Shown: one piece after another, positions 49,001 to 61,678 of the stretch
Numbering within the stretch: position 1 is the first letter of the stretch
Layout of the letters: each line of letters begins with the position of its first letter
Origin: Haemonchus contortus
Lineage: Eukaryota > Nematoda > Chromadorea > Rhabditida > Trichostrongylidae
Length of the DNA stretch: 64,000 bases
Assembly (NCBI GenBank): GCA_000469685.2
Contig: LS997563.1
Location: forward strand, 18,834,257-18,898,256
Direction: 5' to 3'
Notes under the pieces: generated by a model
What the model saw: only the letters and a program-made list of their open reading frames with translations
What the model was told of the DNA's origin: nothing
Database searches by the model: none
Program-made: the position numbers and the translations under genes

Positions 49001-52000
49001 TTTATTAAAGTTTAGATATTCGAATAATTCCATCGAAACTGTTTGCATGTTAATATTTTCGGACGTTTTCTACGGGCTTTCTCATTGTCTCATTTTAGGC
49101 TAACGCAGAGTTTGCCTTTATGGTGGAACGAGCAAATCCTAGCTACGACTATATAGGATTTGTCGATGGACGACGAGTACGGCCTGTAACTTGTTCTGGC
49201 GATACAGAGTATTGTACTGAAATTGAAGGACGTACCATTGAACATGTAGGCATTTTTATAAATTACACCCTAAGTTGGCTTGTGCTGTAATCTGACTTAA
49301 TTTTGCATTTGTTCAAATTTCAGGGAGACTTAGCCCGACCCACAGTCATGCAGTCGACAAAAGCACCTCCTTTGCAGAACGCATCTCAGAATGTACTTAT
49401 TTTTAGTTTTTGTTGATGTTTTGTACGGAATTGGTGTAGGGATCTTTCTTTTTTTATTTTCTCACTTTCAGTTGTCTGCCCCTAGCACTACTGCTAATGT
49501 TTCGTCAACAGCTGGAGCGAATCCTATGGCTGGGCTCATGTGGCCTGGTACCCTGGGTTACAATCAGCCATTGTCGGGTTTCCCATACAGTGGCTTCCCC
49601 ATGAATCCCGCTTATCTGCAGGTACGTAAGTCCAACGACTTTGAGTATCGTATGGTTTTGCAGTAATTCCATTAGGTTTAATGATACCCATAAATTCGTT
49701 GCCCTTTACAGCCATCACAGTGGGCACAGCATCTGCAAGTTCTTCAACAACAAGCACAACAGTCTGGATTTCGTGTTCCCGATGTCTTTGGAGCCACTGC
49801 ATGTATGGGCTCGTCGAACGGCCCTCCATCTACATCGGCTTCTCTTTTCCCGCTTGCACAGCGAGGCTTTCCTCTTCAGGTCCGAAGCTACTATATTATA
49901 TTTTCTTGGCTCCTCGTTTTGACTGCTCATCGCCTAGGCTCGTCATTGGCCTTACATTATTTTTTTTTCAGAATAACCCTCTCGTGAACTCTCTTTTAAA
50001 CACAGCGGCTACACCTCCGACAAATCAGCAGGCAAATCAACAACAGATCCAACACCAGCAACATGTGGCGCAACAGGTAGGCAACTCAACTGTTACCTTA
50101 GTTCGATTTTTACAGCTGATGGAATGTCACAATTCAAAATGAAAATAAATGAAGTGCTCTGCAGCTGCATTCCACAGCTACAAAGAAAGAGGTTGCAACG
50201 GTTGCTATAAATCATGCACAAGTTTTTGAAAGGATCACCAAAAGGCTTGAGATGATTCTGGATTTTGTGAGCAGAAAATTATGTTCCAAAGTAGGGGGGG
50301 GGGGGGTCCTATTCTATTATATTATATTCCCTCCCCGAAGTAGAACACATTCGTGCAGGATCAACAAATGCCATAGGTTTTTTACTCTTTGAGGCGATTA
50401 TTGTCCGTAACACTTCAAGTAATTAAAGAATTCGAAGCGACGATGGAGTTGACTAGTCGTTTCATAAGGAGTGAAATCAAAGAGCTGTGAGGTTCCCTCA
50501 ATGTAGTTCATAAATCATGCTTTTTGTGAGAAAAAAAAACACTGAGGTCAAAGTTGTGAATTACCGCAATACTTTTCAGCTGTCCTCGTGTTTAACTTAA
50601 TAGACTGAGAAAAAAAGCGCGTTTTATGGTGCGAAATTACTCAATTCCAGCGAAAGAATCGGATAAGGGAGGGGGTAAGGTTCCCCCTCTCCACTGCCTG
50701 CAATAATTGTTTAGTAGCGTAACTCCCTGGTGATTTTACTACTACCGGTGTACAGTTGTTCATGAGTTCCTCTTAGTAGGATGCAAGGATGATCTCTCAA
50801 GTCATAAACCGCTTACGGTATCCATTAGTGTACTTGATTTTTTTTTTCTTTTAGCAAACGCAGCATTTGATGCAAGAAGAAAAGGCCAATGTAACCTCTC
50901 ATATTGTTCAGGGGAAGGAGGCTGAGGTACACGACTTTGATTTCTTTTTGTCTGCCATCAAAGCTACTTTCAATTATTTAAGCTGACATCGGGTGTTCCG
51001 GAGCCAGTTTCGGCATCCTCATCTGGAACAGCTCAAGTTCGTAAAACTTAGTGACTACATTAAATCATATATGAATATTGAATACTGACTAATTTTTGTC
51101 TAGGTTCACAATTCTACTCCAACGGTGAAAGTTCCCGTAGCATCCCCGCCAATGGAATGTGATAGTTCGGTTCCAAGTCCACCAAAAACAACTGTAGCTG
51201 CTCCTGTTTCGTCAGTCGCACCTACTTCACAAACAACGCGGTCAGCAGCTTCCCCATTGAGAAAGGAAGGTAAGTGCTCATGTCGTCCTTACTCCTCCTT
51301 GCCATTGTAGTTCCATGGGTGATCGTGAAATTGCAGAAGATGTACGCTCAGAGCGTAGCTTCGTAGAGTCTCCTCAACCTCCTCGTGCACCAGCTCCAGC
51401 ACCGTGGGACAGTACGCCTTCTCCTCGGCCACGTGACTATTCACCGGATCGCGAAAGTACTGCAACACGAGATACCGAGAAGGAGCGTGATTATGAAAAG
51501 GAAAAGGAGCAGCGAGAAGCTGAACGAGAAAAAGAGGAGACACGGGATCAGCAGAAGAAAAAAGCAACGAAAGAAGTCCGTGCTGCCGTTTCTACCCAGT
51601 CTCGCCCAAGAACAAAAACTAATGAGGTAGCTGCTTCTTTTGTGGTGTCTTAATTGATGGCTTATCACTTTTTATTCTTACCTCTTTTGATAGATCGCTC
51701 GGCTGCTTGAAGATCTATGCGAAGGCTCATGGGCTAATACTGTTCGGCGGGTGTCATCTAGCTCACGCCGTCCTACGGAAGAGGCCATCATTGAGCGTAA
51801 TAGTAGAAAGGAAAAGAAAAAGGTGATTTCTCTATAATTCGTAGCTACCGACAGCTGTGATCAAAGGTTTGCTGCTATGAAAAGTCATTCCAATTTTGGA
51901 ATACGGTTCTTTATTGGTTTTGAAATTATTAATAGAGCGAACCACGATTTTGTATTATGTATGTATTTGTATTCATGTTCTCCATGATCTTCTATTTCAA

Positions 52001-53795
52001 TTTAGATGGAGAAAAATCGCAAAAAGGAACGTTCAAGAGAACAACGGGCGTCTATTGCTTCCTCTTCTGTATCATCGCTGACTACATCGGCTTCCTCGAA
52101 ACCTGCAAGGCGAAAACTGAAGCAGCTTAGCGATGACTCCAGCTCTGGATCATCCAGTGATTCAGACGAGGTTGTGCAACCTGTCCGGAAAGCAGCAGCA
52201 GTGGAAAAAAAGAAAACGGAAGCGGTGAGTTTTGTTTGCGTTTTTATAGCGTCATGTGTCTGCGAACTGTCAGTATTAAATGTCTAATCTCATTTAGTAT
52301 TCTAGGTCCCTGATTTGCAGAAACGAAAGCGAATCTCACCGCCAACCTCAGATATGTCGTCAAACCGATCTAGTGATTCTGACTCTGACTCTGATGATCG
52401 CATACCATCGAAAAAGGGTGGCAAACGCCGTTTTTCACCCGGAGAGAAAAAATCGTCGGAGAAGAAGAAGGCGTACTCATCAAGTTCAATCACTTCTGTT
52501 GCCAAAAAGAAGGCCAAGGTTAGGGCTTCATTAGTGTCCTAGTCAGGAAAATTTATTTCATAGTGTTAAAAGATCATTTCAATGGTTACATCATCTTAGT
52601 GAGAAAATGTGGGCCATTCTTTAGTGAAGCGATACTATTTTTCTTGCAGGGTGTGAATCGAAAGCGTCAAGATTCGAACACGGACGAGGAAGCGATCACG
52701 CAACATGATCCTAGTACAACATGTGCCCTGAATGCTGAGTGTACAAGGCCACAAAGCGAACAAGTTGGATGGGTACGTAATTTACTTAGTGTCTTATTCC
52801 CAAAGAGATTTCTGAAGCGAGTTTCCGGTTCACCGTGAAATAGGCGATATCACCATAATGAATAAATTTAGTGTGCATTCGCAAATTAAGGTTATAGTAA
52901 GGTCAGTCGTCCCTCCATTAGGTCAAATCTGTTGTTTGCTCCGCATTTAGAATTCTTGGAATTGTAAGGTAAGAAATGCGCCTGATGAGGATTTGTCGAA
53001 ACCTTTGATGTCCCAAAATTTTAGACGTTAACTTTATTTACGCTGCTTTGATACGGATGCGTTTTGATTTCAGTACCAGTTTATCCTCTATTCGTCCCAT
53101 ATTTTTTTCTGTGTCCGCTTCTTTCAAAAGGTCATCACAGTGCGAAGTGGACCTCCACTCCCTCTTGCGGAATAGTAGTCTGGTGTAATGTTTAGCTATG
53201 ACCTCACCTCTACATGTCTGACCGGAAATTCATATCTCCTGTCCTCGTTAAAATACATTAGACTTATACGCTTGTTTCTTTTTCACAGTATTCATGTGCC
53301 ACTAGATGTGCCAAACAAAAGTGTGTCAAAAAAAAGAAGGTTGAGTGGGAAGGAAGGTTGTAGAACTGAAAGGAGAAGAAAGAACAGCTGATTGGGGCAC
53401 TCTGTGACAGGTTTCCCCATCCTATTGCATCCTCTTCTTACTGCTATTCTTGAAACACCCTTCTACCGCTATGTATGTGTTTGTCATCTAAGAGTCAAGT
53501 AGTAAGTATAGGGCAAGCTTCATAGATAAATGTACATTATTTGGAAAGAATAAGGGGATCAGCTGTTATACATGAAGTTTCAAGTTTTATTTCTGACGAA
53601 AACAAAAACTATTCAGCTGTATAATTAAAATACATGTGTTGCATGATTTTTGATTGAATACATGGATTTCAGATACTTTGCGATGACTGTCAGAATTGGT
53701 TCCACAATATCTGCATTTTGGGTCGCGAAGAAGCTCCAGATGATGAATTTTTCTATTGTGGTTGTAAAACAAAGAAGAAGACGAAAAAACGATGA
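40084..53795 (+). CDS. FHA domain plus PHD finger nuclear protein, TCF19-like layout
   Basis: Nineteen exons join in phase to 842 codons plus TGA: 40084-40193, 44555-44626, 45724-45847, 47188-47280, 49099-49245, 49324-49392, 49472-49621, 49712-49879, 49972-50076, 50165-50266, 50855-50926, 50983-51036, 51104-51269, 51337-51626, 51694-51822, 52006-52224, 52306-52518, 52650-52772, 53673-53795. The N-terminal FHA domain (about residues 10-130, phosphothreonine-peptide binding) shows FGRNPEKCDVVL, ISRDHADI, RSLNGTYIND and GDVIKFG. A Gln/Pro/Ser-rich middle follows, then a long Lys/Glu/Arg region (about 440-560) and acidic-serine and basic nuclear-signal-like stretches. The C-terminus is a PHD finger: CALNAEC, GWILCDDCQNWFHNIC, FFYCGC. 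FHA at the start and PHD at the end matches vertebrate TCF19, though this protein is more than twice as long. The last zinc pair is spaced C-x-C rather than C-x2-C. Exon 1 was chosen for its phase match and GTAAGT donor across a 4.4 kb intron; it is the least certain exon. Confidence 0.85.
41235..41890 (+). repeat. tRNA-derived SINE, copy 3 (split)
   Basis: The head with box B-like CAGGTTTAAATCCCGG lies near 41275. The body blocks ACTAGACTCGTCTGGGAGG, AAAAGCACTGACTTGTA and GAAGTCGAATGCG are at about 41730-41850. About 400 bases of other sequence lie between, so either a second insertion or two partial copies are present. It is in intron 1 of the FHA/PHD gene. Confidence 0.6.
42899..43170. mobile_element. 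Foldback element with ~110 bp inverted arms
   Basis: The left arm GGCTGCTCTCATACTCCGAC .. GGCGTGCGAGCGG .. CCAAGCGTGTGACAGC is matched inverted by GCTGTCACACGCTTGG .. CCGCTCGCACGCC .. CGAAGTATGAAAGCAGCC. The arms cover nearly the whole element around a short central loop near 43030. GC content is higher than its surroundings. No coding capacity. It lies in intron 1 of the FHA/PHD gene. Confidence 0.8.
44130..44400 (+). repeat. Dispersed repeat (family J), copy 2
   Basis: Contains CGTGCGAGGTAATCATCTCG and CCCACCTCGGTG, then TCCCCTCCTCAAGC, matching 20975-21260 in the same orientation. It sits just before the second exon of the FHA/PHD gene. Confidence 0.5.
50294..50306 (+). repeat. Poly(G) tract of 13
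   Basis: A run of 13 G in the intron between exons 50165-50266 and 50855-50926. Long G runs are a known feature of C. elegans chromosomes and can form G-quadruplexes. Confidence 0.9.
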
Positions 53796-54712
53796 ACGCC
53801 AAATGCTTTTGACGGTTGTTCATACTGAAATATTTAAATTCGCAGAGATTCCATAGGAGGGTCCGGTGAGATCAGTTCACTCATTGTGATTGAGCGGACT
53901 TTCTCCTAATGGATCGGTAGTGATCAGCTGTTGATGAGAGCTCGGTCGTAAGGTCCGCGTTTCCTTCAGATTTATATGGAAGAGGAGAGTGAAATTTCAG
54001 CTGTATGTTGCCGACCCAGATGTTCATCCTGTGGAGATGGTATTACTATCTCTATTTTGCGGGTATTTGTAGTCGTATGTAGAAATCGAGAGCCTGTCTG
54101 GGCAGGTTATTTGCATCGATCTAACAAAATTTTCTCCATGTCTATAAACAAATGTCCATTCCACCTCATATCGCCTCAATTATTCGCTTGTACTTTTGCA
54201 TTTCTTCTTCCTTCGTCTTATGTATATGAGTAAATCGCGGCAATGTTCAGTAACTTAGGCTACTACAATAAGTACATGTTATACAATCTACGTTTCTTTT
54301 TTTTCTGTATGAATAGTAAGATATGTGAGACATATTGTGGAAAGGCCTCCAATTTATTTGAATTTCTTTTATTTTATTAGAATTGGGTGTCCAATACCAA
54401 AACAGATAATAAATTAGTATGATTATTTTTGGTACACATGTGGTTTGCTGTTGTTGTAGATTGGAACAACCAAACAGACAAACAATAACAACATTGCCTC
54501 AGACTTTAGTATTTAACTGGTGACCGAGATTGGCAAAAACGAGCACAAGCACAGTATACGGTAAATATGGACTCGAGGTTCTCCCTTAGGATGCACCTGG
54601 TCCCCAAGGATAGCCCATGGGTTATTGTCGGGCCGAAAAATGACCTCACAGTAAGGCCTACAAAACTGGTTTGGCCGACATACCCAAATGTGACCGTGTC
54701 TTCATGGTCATG
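53796..54712. other. 3' flank of the FHA/PHD gene, nothing else recognised
   Basis: AT-rich. ATAATAAAT near 54407 could serve as a poly(A) signal, though it is 600 bases after the stop codon. Other frames are short and unsupported. Confidence 0.4.
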
Positions 54713-54716
54713 TTAA

Positions 54717-55382
54717 AAAGGCACATTCACGATAATTTTGGGTAGTCCAGATTATGATGGAAATTGGACGACAAGATCGAATATAGTGCGGTGAAGGTGG
54801 AGAAACTGGTGAATCGGTGTTTCCAAACTGAAAAAAGGCTTCGAAAAAAATGTTAAACAGGGGGCTGGACGAGAATGAGTTCAGAAAAATGGAGAGGGGC
54901 GTTTGGGCGAGCCATGCAATGTGTCTCACTGTGTACGTGTGAGAGTCCTGGTGCGAATAAAAGACAATGGTAAGCGAAAATTCATTCACTCATAAGCATA
55001 AATAAACAAAAAAACCCTAGTAACAGCAAAAGTAGCTCACTTTTTTCAGCCTCTGGGAGTAGGAAAGGAAAATTAAATAAGGGATCGCGTCAGCAAAAAG
55101 AAAAACAGGAGAAAAAGAATGGGAGAAAAACATCGCCTCATCACTCGGCGATTAGCTGATTGTGCCTGCATCCTAGAACGAATAATAGCAGTCTGTACTG
55201 TCTCGTCTAACGTGACACCGATCGAGGGGCGGGAAAGCGAACTACGGCAGCAACGGGGCTTCCACTATGCCCTAAGCGCTGAGATTGTGGGAGCGAGAGA
55301 GTCCCTTCTACCACCCATGGGGGCGGTGAGTATTCCTAAAGGATGAACTCAGTAACCTTTTTTTTTATCGTGAACCGTGCCT
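54717..55382 (+). mobile_element. TTAA-type MITE, family F2, copy 2
   Basis: Same orientation and block order as the copy at 13748-14263, e.g. CACGATAATTTTGGG, CATCGCCTCATCACTCGGCG and the right end CGTGAACCGTGCCT. Flanks are TTAA (54713-54716) and TTGA (55383-55386). About 150 bases longer than copy 1, with extra sequence before the right end. Confidence 0.8.
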
Positions 55383-55386
55383 TTGA

Positions 55387-56362
55387 GGATCAGCTATCGA
55401 AAATTACTCTATACAGGTAATTCCTCTGAATTCCTCTATTTCTCTATCCTTTATGCAAAATTGGAGACAGAAGTGTAGCGCTGTGTTCTCATCAGTGCTC
55501 AGATAGATGAGCTTCATTGTCCTTGGGCATATACGATTAGATGTGGAAGCAAGCGATGCTCATGTTGATATTTCAACTGTTTGCCCTTTTGAAATTCATC
55601 GAATTTTTTATTTGTTGCGATGCATTTCACATTGTTAATGCAGTAAGGAGAGACAACACTGCAAAGGCAAAGCTCTTGCAGACTTCCTAGGGGAGGGCTG
55701 GTCTTGAGCAAATGGTAAGGTGATTGCACAGAGTTGGTTGGCGTCCTACAGAGTAGAGCGTTGAGCACGCTCTATTGACAAGCCGACTGTCGATTGATAC
55801 CGCATGTGCTGGCGGTGGATTATTTCCCCACCCAGTTTTTATTGGTTGACCACCCATTTTTTCACTTTCTTTCTTGGTATATGAATTTCATATCTCCTCC
55901 TTTGACTAATGCGATATTATGTGAAAAAAGTATATCATTATAAGAACTGTTCGCAGACTACTCAGAATACTGTCAGTGGCAGAGCGAACGCCGACGCTAC
56001 TTCAGGGCTCAGCTGTTGACGCTTCGCGCTCAACGCTCACGGTGAACTCGGAAAGCGCCCACTGGTATCTTCTATCCGCCACACGCGTTGGCGCGCTGAT
56101 GCTCACTGGAAGGGGGAGGATTTGTATTTCCAGTAGGATGATACGGTAATCGCCGCGTTTTGAGAAGAAACTCGAAGAAAAAGCTTTAGTATATACCATG
56201 TTGCACTAGGAGGAATGAAGCAGCAGTGGAGGATGCCAACAGTCATAAGGTATATTAGTTTTCTTGCAGATTTAAGCTGAGTAGAACGGCTTCTAGGTAC
56301 TAGACCGAATTCCATATAAGTTTTTAATGCATTTTTGAGTTAATATTCATTGGTTATCACAA
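55387..56362. other. Intergenic with a family H repeat
   Basis: The stretch 55960-56160 carries GCTCACTGGAAGGGGGAGGA and GGATGATACGGTAATCGCCG, related to the GC-rich repeats at 16.8 and 59.8 kb. The rest shows nothing recognisable. Confidence 0.4.
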
Positions 56363-59300
56363 TCATGACCAAAGTTTTCTAAGTCCGTCAAAATGATTAG
56401 TTGCTGCTTGACTGTCAATCACTCGAACGGCTCTCTTCTTACGTCTCATCAGATTATCGAATTTTTCGCTTCGTAATGTCAATGCCAACCCGAAGAACAT
56501 TCTTTGGTACGCAAACATCTGAAAATTTCGTGCCTTCAATCTGAGTGAACGCATTGTTTGGGTAAAATTACCACTGACCACATCGTATGCATGACTTAGA
56601 TGGGTCGTATCGTGGCCAAGTGGAATATCAGTGAAGAATATCGAATATGCCAGGAGTCCTACAAAAATCACCTGAAATAACTTCTTTGATAAGAAAGATC
56701 GGCTCAGTAGACAATATCAAAGTGAAATGGTATCCGAAGTTTAACATGAAGCCTTTTACAGTGACAAGTAGGAGAAAGGGGACAGAATAGACAGGCTACC
56801 TAGAGGATCATCATTACCACATGTGAAGCCCTGAACCCTTCGATTCCGGGTTGCCATAACCTGAACTTACAGAACGGAACTATGTAGTGGTGAGAAGAAA
56901 TTCGGTCGCAGTCACACCTATTGGGTAAACGAGATTTTCGAGACCATTCAGGAAATTCTCAGTGTACTGACGATGGCAGGATCTTTTAGATAACTGGATC
57001 GAGAATCCATTCAGCATCATTATCCACTAGGAGCAACAATCGCTCTTGAGCAAATTCGTTCGAATGACTGCCCCTTTTTCGCATATGGATGGTCGACAGC
57101 TCAGTAACTATTTTTAAACTTCAGACTTTTCCAGGCCTGCGTAGACACTTTTTCACGACTGTAATACGCAACACACATCAAACACAAAGGAGGGATAAGG
57201 AATAAAGTCATTTCGTTAATCAATTTCGGCAGCAGTATGTGCCTAGCATTCGACTTCCATCCAAAGTCGTAATGGAGTTCTAGATGTAAATGTACTCTAT
57301 ACATTGACTTGCTATGTTCAGCCTATGTACAAATCAGTACTCTTATCCTCTCAAACAAGTTTAGCGAAAGTTAATCGATCCCTGATAGAAAACTGAGAGA
57401 TAGAAAACTCGGTTCGCCTAGGGCATGTGCCTATCCGTCTATAAGGATGGGATAGTGCGTCACTTGCCTCTACACCACCTCCGCGCACCAAGAAGTCATG
57501 CTATCCATCGAAGAATACAATTCTGTCTTTGTAGGACTAGAAAGTGAATGCAGAACCTTGCAGATGAAGTCGTTCAAAGCCACAGGTATGTAATATTTTC
57601 CGGCTCGAATATTCTCATCGAAATGATATCTATCAGCCAATTGCATCATCGACTCGTGTCTTTTTCGATATGTTAAAGTGTTGATTCGTAATATAATTAT
57701 CAGCGCCTAAACATAAGAACAGTTTGAAAAATCCACACAAGTATAAGCAATGACTCAAGACTAGCTCTCACCACCAGACATAGAATAACGACAACAATTT
57801 GCATGAGCGTAAAGTATAGGCCAAAGTTGTTGACTGAAAAAAGTAATTGTTTTCGATATTACATCGGACGAAGACTCATCCATTGCATTACATTTTTTTT
57901 ATAATGAACAGTATGAAGTAATAAAGGGTAAAGGATAAAGTATTTGGCGTTAACCTATCCCGTCTTCTGGATGCGCCCCTCATTCGACTTCCATTCAGAC
58001 TAGTAGTGATGTGATGAAGTACGTATATGGCCTACACAATGACTTTCAGTGGCCAGCCGATATACAGGTCAAGTTTTTATCCTCCCAGACGAGCCTGGTA
58101 CCAATTAACCTACCGAGGAGAGATGGAAGGCTTATTAGGCTCAAGGGATATTGATCCGGGATTCGAATGAGTATTTGGCCTAAACAATGGATTGCGGTGG
58201 CTAGTCGATCTTCAAGTCATCTTATACTCCCATACGGAGTGACAATTGACCGACTCAGGAGGGATGGGAGGCTGGCTTGCTCGGGGTCCAGGAATCCGAC
58301 CTTTGGACCATGCGTGTGTGAGGTAAAGCTCTTGCTACTAGTCACCTTTGCTCTTGGTAGATGGTGATAAAAAGGAATTAACAAAAGAGTAGCTCATTCA
58401 TCTCGATCTAGTAACTTGAAATTTTCAAAGCGTTGGCAATCTCGTAAATATATAATTTATAATATATATAATTTGTACGAGGCCAAAAATTAACAAGCTT
58501 TGGTTGAAGGCGGTATTGCAAGGAACATATATGCTACGGGAATATTTTCACATTTTTCCAATTGGTTAGAAGTGGATTTCCGAATGAAAGCGAATTCAAA
58601 ATTTTGGCAAATACTTTGTTAAAAAAACAGCAAGTCAGTTTCAAAAAGTGAATGGTCATCGATTGAATAGAATTGAATCATTCCAAGAAGAAATGATCAG
58701 GAAGTCGCCCGATAAAGGTGAATTTCCGAGAAAAGGCAAAGAGAAGAAAAAGAAAATGTAAGTAAACATACAATCGAAAGTTTTTTATTACAAAGAAACT
58801 GTACTCACTCAGACGGAATGCAGTAATGCCAAAAAGTAGGAGACTGAGCAGTATCTGCAAAAAAAGTATCATCAAAAATTGGTGTGAAACTTGATCATGG
58901 GATTCCCATTTTTACGTGAAGCGTTTGCTTGAGGCAACTTGTGGCAAATACTATGTACATACCATAATCTCAGTACCCTTCCTGACACAACCAAATGCAA
59001 TTTGTGCGAGACTGTGCCTTCATCCCCAATACTGCATAAATCATTTGCTTTGCGCGCCAACTTTTCGGTGACCTTATCCGAGCCCCTGTGCTAGGGTATA
59101 CGGTATAGCAAGAGGGATTGGATCAGAGTAACAGAAATTAAAAAAAAAACACATTATTCACGCAAGGAAAATAACGCAGATTGCGCAGTTTGTCAAATAA
59201 GGATTGAGCTCCATACCTTGTAGGTACAGATTCGGTCAGAGCATGTTAAATTAAAAAGGGCATCTCAAATTCCCAAGAAAAACAGCATAAGACTTCGTTA

Positions 59301-61152
59301 AAGCTAAATCTTACAACGGGATCCAACTCATGTAGCGCTCAGTCGAAATTTTCAAGGGATCGAGTTTCCTCACGATTCAAGCTAGGAGCCATCGATCGTT
59401 GGAAAGTTAGATTGGTCCCCAGAATGCGGTCTGCTACGGTCTTTAGTGTGTAACTGCAATGGGATGAGAGAGAAATTTCGCTAAACTTACAAGAGCTCCA
59501 CATAGTACAACAGCAGAAGTGAATCCAGTACATTGACGATCATATGAACTTGAATATAATGAGGCAATTGCTCTTTCAACAACCACAAACAGGGAGCCGA
59601 ATGTAGTGAGATACTGGCCAAAACTTTGGAGCAGGAAGAGTTCACCCTTAAATTATCTCTTTATCGTTGATGGAATCCCTTTATCGTTTTTCTGATATAT
59701 TAGGTAGATCGAAAAATCTTGGTAAGATTTTTGAAAAGTCTGAAATTTTCGTTTATTGATTGATATCCATAACGCATCATGTGATATTTGCAGAGCATTC
59801 TGGAGGCTTCTCCACGGGTGTGGTAACTTCTCACTGAAGACCGGGTCACGCTCGCCGCATACGATCGCGCGCAGTCGCGTGTTGTGAAGGAAAAGGCTCG
59901 AATTTTCTGTGGAAAGACACGGTTAGCGCCGCGAAATCACTGCCGCTTGCCGTGACAATTCGGGGAAAAATACAGCCAGCCGTCTTCGAGCCATCATCTT
60001 CTATGGGTGTTTTCGCGGCACTGCAGCTGCAGCGGCAGTCATTAACATCGGCAGTGCATTGGCGAAGGAAAACACTATCATTGTTCATAACTGCTTCACT
60101 CGCTTTGCGAAAAGCCTCGCAGATAAACCTTGGCGGAAACGCTCCACGCAGTAAAAGAATCCGTCGTTCTCGGACTCTGCTGTCAAGGAGACAAGGAGGC
60201 TACACTCGTAATCTTGCAGCAAGGCTCGGTTTACCCAGCCGACAGTCGTGAAGCTTTCGACTATTGAAAATGCTTACTTGGTGGGTCCTTGATACCTCCA
60301 CGGATGGTATGCCGTACACCCTGGTATTTATGTGTTAATTTCTTCTTCTCCTCTTTCATAATGAGGAGTTTTTAGAAGGCACTTACTGACGATGAGCATA
60401 GGATCCTCTACCACTCCAAATCACATCCTCAAACTGTCAACTGTGTTACGTGACTTGAAACAAACCATCGAGTAGGTCATCCACTGAAGGCTCCTTTGTC
60501 TGCAGCAGAAAGCGAATGTCACACAATTAACCAATGAAAGTTTGTTCATGCTAGCTTTTGCACCGTGCCTGGAAGTCTGGCTTAGCTGAGAGCATTCGAG
60601 TCGGATTTAGGATCCATTTCTCTACATTTACCGTAAAGTCTGATGATGAAGTCGTGCCAAAAGAGCTTTCTACTCACTCACCTTTCGACAACTTAATTTT
60701 TTTGTCAGCAGCCCTGTTACTTTTCATTGTAGCTCTTTCTTTTCAGCGAAAGGGTGATAGAGCCCGAAATCAGTGGTAACCTATTTTTCAATCGATCCGG
60801 TTCCCCCGTCCCTCCCCGATGGCTTTAGAGAAGTCGGTGGTCGTATCTTGAGAAACTGCTTGTAATGAAACACTTTTTACTACAGAAAAAGCAATTTGAA
60901 AAAGTGGCGCAGGAGAAAAGCTTGAAAAGCGATTTGCCGGAACTTTTACTTGCGTTCCCACCCAGGTGAAAGCTCCTACGTTTTCCTTATAATAGTACAC
61001 CACTTCTTCGAAGGCTATACTTTCCATTTTGTAAAATATTAGAAATAGAAAGGCTCGAACCACAAGTTGTGTTTCACTTCTTGCAATACAGCATACTCGA
61101 GCAACAACGAGAATCAGTCGATGAACGGCTCCAACTAAATAGCCGACTCCTG
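56363..61152 (-). CDS. SRE-family 7TM chemoreceptor (5' end not resolved)
   Basis: Minus-strand exons in coding order: about 61152-60980 (TM2 and following loop; donor could be 60962), 59613-59491, 58854-58809, 57833-57772, 57706-57557, 56671-56579 and 56518-56363 (TGA). From 59613 onward phases agree. TM2 has VHRLILVVARVCC..RAFLFLIFYKM. TM3 carries the family motif VVERAIASLYSSSYDRQ. TM4 spans the second junction (SAVVLCGALILLSLLLFGIT). TM5 is FGLYFTLMQIVVVILCLV. The third cytoplasmic loop has the typical LADRYHFDENIRAGKYYIPV. TM6 spans the SINE-bearing intron. The tail ends NHFDGLRKLWS, as in SRE/SRAB proteins. Such receptors act in ciliated chemosensory neurons. The TM1 exon is missing and may lie beyond the transposons at 61.7-63.9 kb. 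An SRAB assignment is the main alternative. Confidence 0.75.
57215..57490 (-). repeat. tRNA-derived SINE, copy 4
   Basis: Inverted copy: GCATTCGACTTCCATCC first, then ACATTGACTTGC, CTCTTATCCTCTCAAAC and the inverted head CTCTACACCACCTCCGCG. It lies in the intron that splits TM6 of the chemoreceptor. Confidence 0.65.
57965..58345 (-). repeat. tRNA-derived SINE, copies 5 and 6 (partial, adjacent)
   Basis: A first partial copy (57965-58168) has CATTCGACTTCCATTCAG and TTATCCTCCCAGACGAGCC, then GATCCGGGATTCGA. A second head-side piece (58168-58345) repeats AACAATGGATTGCGGTGGC and GACCATGCGTGTGTGAGG. Both lie in a chemoreceptor intron. Confidence 0.6.
59830..59990 (+). repeat. GC-rich dispersed repeat (family H), copy 3
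   Basis: Shares CATACGATCGCGCGCAGTCG and the following CGTGTTGTGAAGG with 16810-16850. It lies in a chemoreceptor intron. Confidence 0.5.
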
Positions 61153-61678
61153 TGAAGAATAAAATTGACCTGAAACCATTTCTGAGCAAAAGTGACGCAA
61201 TTTAAAATTTACGCTTGTAAAGCCAAGAAACTATCCGAAAACTTGATCGAGAAGGTACATAAACATATAGCTAGGCTTCTATGAGAGAGTCTTATGGTTG
61301 CGGTCACTGATCAGTTTGTCGATCATACAGCCTATCGCTGCCGATTAATCATTACAGTACTTCCTTTTTTTTGAGCTGATAGTTACAGTAATCATATTTT
61401 TTCTTCTAGAGCTCCGAAATTTACTATAAATGATTCGGGGGGAGCAATGAGGTCCTCTCGAGCTCCAACCGAATTTCACGCATAGAGCTGAGAGGAATGG
61501 TTGCCATCGACTAATTGCGGATTTCTTGGGCGGTTTTAAAAAGTACTGTGCTGGTTCTTTGCTGGAAAACTATTGTATAGGTTGAGTAAAAAGTTTTGAT
61601 CGACCTTCGTCCCTTTTTTCGTAGGACCGCTCGGAAGGACTTCGTGATGGGCTATGGTAGACCGATACCTAAGCTGTA

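Noticed and set aside
57101..57304. Minus-strand frame with a hydrophobic stretch, considered as TM7 of the chemoreceptor
   Set aside because: Its 5' part is SINE sequence, and exons 57557 and 56671 join directly to complete TM6 without it.
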